Origin: Ditylenchus dipsaci
Lineage: Eukaryota > Nematoda > Chromadorea > Rhabditida > Anguinidae
Reading direction: 5' to 3'
Assembly (NCBI GenBank): GCA_004194705.1
Contig: SADC01001324.1
Coordinates: forward strand, 186,001-250,000
DNA length: 64,000 nt
Position numbers and translations under genes: made by a program. Positions within the stretch are counted from its first letter, which is position 1. Each line of letters begins with the position of its first letter. Positions 57,601 to 64,000 of this stretch are shown here, piece after piece. The notes beneath the pieces were generated by a model. The model had not been told where the DNA came from. It worked only from the letters and a program-made list of their open reading frames with translations, and did not search any database.

Positions 57601-58445
57601 ATAATTTTTATATCTTTCATCAAAACTGCAAAAGTGATTATTGCAAGGATGAAAAATGGTGAAATGCATTACCAATGAGAGTGACAAGACGGTCAGTCTA
57701 CAAAAATAAAATTTTATTTTATAAATAAATGGTTTGCTGTATTCACTTGTTTTTCTTGTTTAAAAGTGATAAAAGACGAACTCAAGAATGCATCGAAAGC
57801 CAACAAAAAGGCCGAGAGAAAATGAGAAAAGAAAGCCAACAGCAAAACTAAAGTAGCCAAGCATCCATGGTCGGAAGTTCTTATCGAATAAACGGTCACT
57901 ACAAGAAAAAAAATGTGTAAGATTGTGAAGTCCACACTGTGCACTACAGGAATATCAAGAAGTTGGAAGGGCGAGGTGTATGGCAAGAAGTGGTGTAAAG
58001 GTGCATCACTGACATTCACCTTTGCCTGAATTACTGTCTATAGAAGCATCGACAAGCTAGAAGAGCAAGGAAATTGCAGTTTGGCAAGAGATATGAAGCT
58101 GAAATAAATTTTTTGGGCATGCAAGTACGCAATGAAATTTAATGAAACTAAATGTTGCTTGAAGAAAAATTGGAAATTAAGTTATTTCGTATATATTTTG
58201 TCGCTTTTGCAAAGAGCAATTATTAGAGTGAGTAGAATAGGCAATTGCGAAATTACCCTGGAGGAAAAGCAGACAAAGTTGAGCGATACATACAGCCTCC
58301 CCAGAACATTCCGTTTGTCGTAAGGAGTGTGCAGACGTGCGGTTGTGTCACCTACAAGGTGCTGTGAAATTAAAAATGTTCAGGAAGCAGATAAAAAAGC
58401 AATCTACCGTCAAGACTTTCATTGTGGGGCAAGCAAAATCGCCTT
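48694..58445 (-). CDS. TBC1D9: TBC1D8/TBC1D9-type Rab GTPase-activating protein (5' exons missing)
   Basis: About 21 exons: 58445-58408, 58351-58257, 57697-57673, 57625-57537, 57273-57169, 57112-56908, 56390-56231, 56177-56114, 55673-55643, 55588-55512, 55464-55395, 55343-55171, 54151-54011, 53965-53859, 53810-53712, 52599-52408, 52353-52251, 52190-52113, 51259 to about 50920, 49934-49802, 49751-49662, 49610-49440, 48890-48779, 48735-48694. Domains in order: second GRAM ([20 protein letters not shown]), then TBC with [57 protein letters not shown] (YxQ finger), [20 protein letters not shown] and [19 protein letters not shown], then an EF-hand-like region ([12 protein letters not shown]) and C-terminal family blocks [12 protein letters not shown] and [18 protein letters not shown]. 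Oddities: IPSEHR keeps an R in place for the catalytic arginine finger, but W(K/R)-type flanks vary; single-base slips in three exons; the S/T-rich exon has unresolved frames. The first GRAM domain is not found. It acts on Rabs at membranes. Confidence 0.88.
50194..50338. repeat. Perfect hairpin in a TBC1D9 intron
   Basis: 'agcgacagattgagacaatt' through 'aatcatcggtcttatt' pairs almost perfectly with 'gaataagaccgattattttg' through 'tttcaatctgtcgct'. Total length is about 145 bp with a very short loop ('cggcaaatatttggt'). Confidence 0.8.
50755..50876. mobile_element. Partial MITE of the CCGTATT family
   Basis: 'gtgtatttcttctaattatg' with 'caccggcgcg' on the left, and 'cgcgttaattgaa...ggggaatacggta' on the right. 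A longer family member, 51683-52080 ('taccgtatttcatctaatta' to 'ggaaacacggta'), lies just beyond; both are in TBC1D9 introns. Confidence 0.55.
51683..52080. mobile_element. MITE of the CCGTATT...CTAATTA family
   Basis: Terminal 'TACCGTATTTCATCTAATTA' is answered by 'taatta(g)aagaaatacg' (about 51912) and by 'attacaggaaacacggta' (52060-52077). Two copies may be nested or overlapping. It lies in the intron between the S/T-rich exon and the 52190-52113 exon of TBC1D9. 51260-51682 is GC-richer with open plus-strand frames that I could not assign. Confidence 0.5.
52668..53085. repeat. Foldback with repeated GGAATACCCCAGCAGTCAAC ends
   Basis: Three tandem 'ataccccagcagtcaacttc' units on the left (52672-52725) and two or three inverted 'gttgactgctggggtattcc' units on the right (53030-53083), with inner arms 'acaccctcatgttac'/'gtaacatgaggggtgt'. 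A short relative is at 5265-5340. In a TBC1D9 intron. Confidence 0.75.
53319..53584. repeat. Perfect-ended foldback in a TBC1D9 intron
   Basis: 'ggctgtacaccgaaatatac' with 'gcgtcaatttggtacttggtc' pairs with 'gaccaagtaccaaatatgcg' with 'cgtatatttcggtgtacagc'. Inner repeats alternate 'cttaccgaaat' and 'cttaccaaaat' units. Confidence 0.8.
54722..55128. repeat. Foldback in a TBC1D9 intron
   Basis: 'cccccgtcaaattatttttt' with 'taccccgtcaaat' pairs with 'gcggggtaaaagaataattt' with 'gacggggtaa'. Inner 'agtttttatgccagcatgtag' mirrors 'ctacattttgatg'-type arms. Non-coding. Confidence 0.7.
57713..57718 (-). terminator. PolyA signal of the nested membrane-protein gene
   Basis: AATAAA on the minus strand, about 42 nt after the TAA of the 57760-58015 unit and just upstream of the 57697-57673 exon of TBC1D9. 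Confidence 0.4.
57760..58015 (-). CDS. Small single-pass membrane protein nested in a TBC1D9 intron
   Basis: Two exons, 58015-57948 and 57898-57760, join in phase across a 49-nt GT-AG intron typical of this window. They give 68 residues: [57 protein letters not shown], ending [11 protein letters not shown] and TAA. One clear hydrophobic helix (about residues 42-58) with glycine spacing follows a basic/proline N-terminus. An AATAAA follows the stop. It lies, same strand, in the intron between the two GRAM exons of TBC1D9. I do not recognise a family. It may instead be an alternative 3' end, but reading on from the GRAM exon gives an early stop. Confidence 0.45.
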
Positions 58446-58787
58446 CTGAAAATAGTTGTTTAATATAAATAAAAATTATTTTTTCAATCATTTTTGTCAT
58501 ATTTGTTGATACTTCTTTTTTTCAATTTTAATCAATCTTCCGATGTGATAAAAATACGCACTCTTTCCAATTTACACAATAAAATCAAATTTTTGACAAA
58601 AAATCTTTAAAAAATTTTAAAAAGTTTTAGGACCTATTTATGGAAGTTTCTGTTTTCGCTTTTCTTTGTTTTCTGTTCCTTTTTAAATATGTGTTTATGT
58701 TTTTTTTTCAAAAACCGACTCTAGCCCCGTGCAAACCCACACGAAGCACCAATCAAAAATCGTATTTTTGACATCACATCCCAACAA

Positions 58788-58914
58788 GGGCGTACGCAGA
58801 AGGGGGGGCACGTTCCCCCCCCCCGTCAGATTTTTTTCAAAACAGTGTAAAATGGCCTAAAAATGGCCTGGCGCCCCTCCGTCAGAAATTCCTGCGTACG
58901 CCACTGCACAATTT
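58788..58914. mobile_element. MITE with GGCGTACGCAG ends
   Basis: 'gggcgtacgcagaagg' and 'aattcctgcgtacgccact' are inverted, with inner 'gggggcacgttcc' and 'aaatggcctggcgccc'. It is 127 bp. From 58446 to 58787 and 58915 to 59467 I see no gene, although the missing TBC1D9 5' exons would be expected in this direction. Confidence 0.65.
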
Positions 58915-59467
58915 GGCTCAAGGAAAAGCAGCGTATGAAAAAAATAATTTAGATATCTCGTCAGATAAAATTTATGGACATTCAAAATCAGCCGAATTTT
59001 TTGGCCTATTATGCATTACAATCCCCGACTTTAGATCTTTTTCAATTTGCCTATACTAAATCATATATGTTTTTTTCTTTCCTCCCATCAACTTGAATGC
59101 CTTTTGAAGAAGTGCACAACAATTTTATTTACCTTCTTTTTTTCTTACTTACCACCCTTTACCACATAAAGACGATTGATCTGTCTGCTGTTTGTAAGAC
59201 TAAAAAAAGAAGTGTCCCAGCGACAATACTTTTGTGCTGGAAACTTTGGTTTTCACTACCTACTCAATAAGTAAACCGATTAAAAGACGAGTCAATTCCC
59301 TCTTTTATTTGTTTTCTCTCATAAATTTGCCAGATTTCCAATTAATTGGTCGTAGTTAGTGGATGCTATAATATGTAAATGGTTAAAAATAGCTTCAAAA
59401 TAAATTTTGGCAGGAATTGACATGGCCCGGTCCATAGTTGTTTGAAAACTCATGAAAGGCTCAAATT

Positions 59468-59872
59468 GAATTTACCCCTTAAAAGTCTGAATTTTCCCCT
59501 CTAATTACTGAAATTCCCCCTCTAATTTTATATCTCAATTTTTATCGGCATTTTTATTGTAACTTTTTTAAAGGTTTTGCATTAGCTTGGGAGCCCTGGA
59601 TCTTGGCTTTCTAATAAGCCATACAACTCTGCTGAATTATTAATGGAACGTAGGGGTCTAACGGTTTTGAAAAAATTGACGTTTTTTTTTTCAAAATTCT
59701 TAGATTCCTGTGTTCCTCAAATTATTCAGCACAGTTTTATATTAAAAAGCCAAGATACAGGGCTACAAGCTGATGCAAAACCCTTGAAAAAGATAAATAA
59801 AGATAATGATTGAAATATAAAATTAGAGGGGAATTTCAGCAATTAGAGGAGGAAATTCAGACTTTTTAGGGT
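59468..59872. repeat. Foldback with CCCCTCTAATT arms
   Basis: 'aaaagtctgaattttcccct' with 'ctaattactgaaattccccc' pairs with 'ggggaatttcagcaattaga' with 'ggaggaaattcagacttttt'. Inner arms 'ttgcattagcttgggagccctg' and 'cagggctacaagctgatgcaaa' meet near 59670. Non-coding. From 59873 to 60370 no gene. Confidence 0.7.
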
Positions 59873-60374
59873 CCATTTCAGTTACAGCCCTCATGAAATA
59901 ACTCACGAAAACGCATACTAAAACCTTATATTATTTTTGCACTCGAAAATACCTCTAATTTTTTTTGGGAGATGTAACTTTTTTTCAAAAAATTTTAGGG
60001 TTAAAACCACTGTTTTTGTAATTTTTTCTCTCGAAAAAGCTGATATCAGTACTGGCCAGGCCCTGAGCCTAAATTATTGGGGATGCTTCCAATTCCTATT
60101 TTTGGGTCTTTACATGAAAAAACATAAATCTCGGTCATTAAAAACATATAACGAAAGTTCGTTGACTTCACACTTGGCACTTCGACTTCACACTTCACCC
60201 CTCCATTATGGCCAAGGCATTAATTCAGACAATAGTTGGGATCATGATCACTTGTAATATTTTAAAATCATTTTTCTCACCTATTTTTGTTTCGAAAGAT
60301 TTTTTTTGGGTCATATTGAAGCTAAACCCCCAAATGTCTTCATTTTGCTAATAGCAATCGAAAAGCCTAGGATA

Positions 60375-61272
60375 CATTTGGCAAAAACGAAACTTGGCAA
60401 AAGCGAAAGTCGTCAAAACGAAAGTTGGGCAAACGAAACTTGGCAAAACGATATCTGGCAAAACCATGTTTGGCAAACGAAACTTGGAAAAAACAAAAGT
60501 TGGCAAAAAATTGCCTTGGTCCCCCTGTTGTCAAAAAAATCTAAAAATCATAAAAAAAAGGTACCGTAATTCGGCAACCAGACATTTTCTAATATTTTTA
60601 GAATTTGTCGCGCGACATTTTCTAATATTTTTCGGTAAATTCGGTTGTTTTGTCCCGAATTACCGAAAATATTAGAAATGTCGCGCGACAAATTCTAAAA
60701 ATATTAGAAATTGTCTGGTTGCCCGTAATTCCTCTAATAAGCCACCCCCCCCTAAATTCAAAAAACGGGTTTCTGGCATTGTGTTTTTGACCTATGTTTT
60801 GAAAACCACTGTTAGGCAAGTCACCATCTATTTTGTAGCTCATCTCACTGGCTACAAATTGAGGGGTAACTTGCCAAAGAGGAGTCTTCAAAAATGGGTC
60901 AAAAGCACAATGCCAAGAACACGATTTTGAACCAGAGGGGGGGCGGCTTATTAGAGGAATTACGGTATGCACCCATGTGGATTAGAACCAGCAACTCTAC
61001 CTCACCCCTTAGAATCGCATAGAACCCCATCTCAACCAGAATTCCGGTCCGATGGGCTTAATCGCTCAAATCATGTGTTTTGGGTAGTTTGAGGTGGGTT
61101 AGACTAGGTAGGGAGGAATTCTGAGCGAGTAAGCCTATCGGACCGGAATTCTGATCCGCTCGATCGAACTTTCGCAAAAAGTTTACGAAATTAGTTTTGC
61201 CGAATTTCGTTATGCCAAATTTCGTTTTGCCATTTTTAGATTTTGCCAAGTTTCGTTTTTCCCAATGTATCC
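60375..61272. repeat. Nested foldback with TTGGCAAAACGAAA arms and an inner MITE
   Basis: Outer arms: 'aggatacatttggcaaaaac' with repeated 'gaaacttggcaaaa' units (60368-60510), and 'ttttgccaagtttcg...caatgtatcct' (61200-61272). Inside are a hairpin at about 60580-60715 ('atattagaatttgtcgcgcg'-type arms) and a CCGTAATTCCTCTAATA-family MITE ending at 60966 ('ttattagaggaattacggta'). Confidence 0.7.
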
Positions 61273-61517
61273 TAGCCGAATTGGAATTAATTATTAGGGG
61301 GACGTGTTTATATTTCAGTAGTGTTTTTTGGGGGGAGGGGGTTTATATTCCAGTAGCGCCAAAAATTTTATAAAACAATAAACAAGAAGTTGAAAGCTTT
61401 GATTCCGTATTTTCGAGCCAAAATGAGCTTGCTCTGGCTATTCAAAGACTTCCCACTTCGACATCACACCTATATTGTGGCCACTGGCCACCGCATAAAA
61501 TCACAAAAAATTTAGAA

Positions 61518-64000
61518 ATGTCAATAGAAAGGTCTCCAGTTGCTACATTGAAGGCAACATTCACTAAAATGGAGGCTGTAGATGAAAATGAAAACCAATT
61601 AGGCGCTGCAAGCTCAAGTAACCGAGTATTAATAAAGATAATGTCGAAAAAAGCTCAATCAATTCCAGATGTGGGTGAGCCGGAGTGGGTACCCCAGGAG
61701 TACGACAAACTGGTACATCAAATGAGGAAAGCTGGACTAATCCAGGACAATCCAATTGGTCGTTCCAAAATACTCAAAAATTCCTTTAAAGGCGAAGATT
61801 TCGTGCAGTGGATCATGCAAAAAAGGAAATTGAGTGAGTAAAGAGTATAAAAAAGTATATATGCTCATGGCGGGAACTGAACTTGAGTGACTTTTAAATC
61901 TTCGTAAAATCGTCAATAATCAGTCCGTCGAACAAATAATGATTTTAGGAAGAGGAGAGGCTCTAAGTGCCGGACAAAAAGTAGTAGAACGATACTTCTC
62001 CACAGACTCTATTAATTCCAACTTTAGTTCTGACAGGTGGGTGAGCCAAATAGTTTATGAAAGAACAAGTACCGTATTTCTTGTAATTTCTTAATTCACA
62101 GAAAAATCTATTTGTTTGACCAAAGAGCTGTTTAGGTACTACCAATTGCCGGAAGAAGACCAAAGCCTACCTCTTAACGCTTCCACCCATGTCTCTTCTA
62201 AGAATTCCTGTCGCAGACCCACAAGTTCCAGTGTGTCTGAGTTCAATGCCACCTTATGCACCATCATTCAACCCATTTTCGATCAAATATTGTCAGAAAA
62301 CAGAAGAGTAAGTCAATTTAAGCAAGAAAATTGCTGAAGCCCCTTTTTCGACTTTCCTGCAATATCCGAGCTTAAAGAAGTTCAAAAGAGTCCTGTCTTT
62401 CAGCTTAAACAAAATATGTATATGGGTCACTTTGAAAATATTCCAGTATGGAAGACAAAATGGCAAAATTAAAATTTTTTCAAAAAATAATTCAATCTTT
62501 TTAGTTGAAAAGTATCTATATGCCACTTGAGATAGCACATTTTTTCATAACTCACTTCATTTTTGGTGCATTTTAGTGCATTTACTACGATCTACTGGAG
62601 GAAAACCAGGGTTTTCAAGAATATCTGTTCTTCATTAGAAATGCTGCCTATTTGGATGTTGAGAGGGCAAGCAGCTTGGAAAAACTAGCTTGGTTTGTGA
62701 ATTTACATAATATGATGGTGCTACACATCATCTACAAATATGGACTGGCCACAAACATATGGCAAAGGAGAAAAGTGAGTCCTTTTCTCCCAAAATCAGC
62801 TCTTTTTGTTTGTAATTGTTGTTTAGTACCAGAACAGCTTGTACTACCAAATCGGCAAATACACCTATTCTCTCCAGTCAATTTTCAATGGTATTTTGAG
62901 AGGCAATAAAAAAGGAATGGATATGCTATGGGAGCCTTTTGGAGCAGAGGATCCCAGAAAAGAAGTCAGTGAGCTTTGAAAAAATTATACAAGCCTTGAT
63001 TTTAAAATTATTTGCGATGGCGGATCTTGTGTTGCACAACAAAGAATTCTCCGGAAAAAGAGCTGGATGCTACCCGGGAATTTTTCAGAGATTTATCTAG
63101 TGAATTCTTGATTCTACAATCTTAGTTCGATAGCAATACGGAGTTGGCCAGCATTCTACTCATGAATAAGACCCCTAGGTAGAAGTGGGAGGTCGGAATA
63201 AACTGCTGTCTAGAAATCGTCATGTTTGTCCCATATTATATAGAAAACCCTATATACAGGTTAACCTCAGTTTTTCGGCATTAAAGTCACCCGAAAACCG
63301 GCCCCAAGGGGCGCCGGATTGCCGAAGTTCGACTGTAATCATATATTAATTATGGATGTATTTGGAGAAATAACATAACGATTACTAGGCAGCGCTTTAT
63401 TTCAGCCTCCCAGTGTGAACAAAGGATGAAAAGCAAAGAAATTAAATATAATGATAAGGTATACATCGATATTCTAGAAATTGATTATATTTAAAGTTTC
63501 AGTTTTCTATCAAAGATGGTGAACCATTAGTACACTTTGCTATTAATAACTGCGCCCAATCTTGTCCTCCGTTAAAGGCATATTCCACTGAGGTAGGAGA
63601 ATAATTTAAATTGTTCTTTAGCTCGTTTAGGTTACTGGAGCTGGAGTTGAAATTGGAGTGAAGGGAATTCATGATGCGAAAATCTCAAACTCCGACTTTA
63701 ACTCCAGCAACATAAGCGAGTCCTTTAAATCAAAATTCCTTAATAAAAAATATTAAGAAAGTGTTCAATGAGATGAAAGACAATGCAAGAAATTGCATTC
63801 AATCCGAAGATTTCTTGCAAATAGATCGAAAAAAGAAGCTAATAGCACTGGCACGATTGTTCAAGTAAACTTCTTTGAGCAAAACAAAAATTAGAGTCTA
63901 ATTTTTAGATGGTACGCATGGGATTTTGGCAATAGCCAGGAAGATGTAAATATGAAGAATATTAAAAGGCAGGAAACAGAATATGCATTTTGGGTTAAAG
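61518..64000 (+). CDS. DEP-domain + DUF547 protein (3' end beyond the window)
   Basis: Exons: 61518-61833 (ATG), 61949-62036, 62102-62307, 62577-62774, 62827-62964, 63503-63592, 63758-63864, 63909-64000+. The N-terminal 60 residues are unstructured. A DEP domain follows (GLIQDNPIGRSKILKNSFKG, EDFVQWIMQKRKL, GQKVVERYFST). Then comes DUF547: AWFVNLHNMMVLHIIYKYGL, YYQIGKYTYSLQSIFNGILR, PLVHFAINNCAQSCPPLKAY and LARLFKWYAWDFGNS. The last three are the family hallmarks: an IGG-like strand, HFA-x-N-C-x-SCP, and the kWY-x-x-DF end. DEP modules bind membranes or GPCR-linked partners; DUF547 has no settled activity, but its Cys motif recurs with glutaredoxin domains. No glutaredoxin domain is seen here. 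The 62102 exon needs one T fewer at 62115-62117 to keep frame. The window ends inside the DUF547 tail. Confidence 0.85.
63255..63337. mobile_element. Pogo-like 83-bp MITE in the DUF547 intron
   Basis: 'TACAGGTTAACCTCAGTTTT' with 'tcggca' and 'tgccgaagttcgactgta' are TIRs with TA borders. It lies in the intron between exons 62827-62964 and 63503-63592, without touching splice sites. A small inverted repeat ('ggagttgaaattggag' with 'ctccgactttaactcc') occupies the next intron, about 63620-63725. Confidence 0.65.

Overview
The window is animal nuclear DNA, not bacterial. Coding sequence is split into short exons (18 to about 320 nt) joined by GT-AG introns, many only 45-65 nt long, with acceptors of the TTTYAG type. 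It encodes animal families: a voltage-gated K+ channel, a TBC1D8/9-type Rab-GAP with GRAM domains, a small heat-shock protein, histone H3 and ribosomal protein L34. Compact introns, AT-richness and very dense short inverted repeats suggest an invertebrate, possibly nematode-like. I cannot name the species.

Layout. 1-15 kb is almost all repeats. Two host-gene sequences stand out there: a divergent histone H3-like ORF (3124-3411) and a broken RPL34 fragment (4838-4994) in the loop of nested palindromes. A partial small heat-shock (alpha-crystallin) gene lies at 15.35-15.61 kb. The minus strand of 17.56-21.75 kb carries the transmembrane half (S1-S6) of a Kv2-like potassium channel. The minus strand of 27.07-28.15 kb carries a separate T1 (tetramerisation) unit with its own stop and polyA signals. 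Between them lie large palindromes, one with a small acidic ORF. 28.4-40 kb is palindromes, minisatellite and transposon remnants. 40.37-42.23 kb is a TTAA-bounded, perfectly palindromic piggyBac-type element whose arms each encode the piggyBac-type zinc-binding domain twice. 44.8-46.3 kb holds two orphan exon candidates. 48.69-58.45 kb (minus) is a nearly complete TBC1D9-type gene with a small membrane-protein gene nested in one intron. 61.52-64.0 kb (plus) starts a DEP + DUF547 gene that runs off the end.

The dominant structure is the foldback (inverted-repeat) element. At least 30 occur, often nested, and several carry coding or RNA-gene-like sequence in the loop or arms (RPL34, piggyBac zinc domains, an acidic ORF, a pol-III-box sequence). 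The TIRs fall into recognisable groups: TTAA/piggyBac, TA-flanked pogo-like ('CAGTCGAACCTC'), TA-flanked 'CCGTATTTCCTCTAATA', and mariner-like. One palindromic 'core' with a GC-rich centre recurs about ten times.

Several otherwise well-conserved exons need one-base corrections, nearly all in homopolymer runs. Some apparent frameshifts may therefore be consensus errors rather than gene decay.
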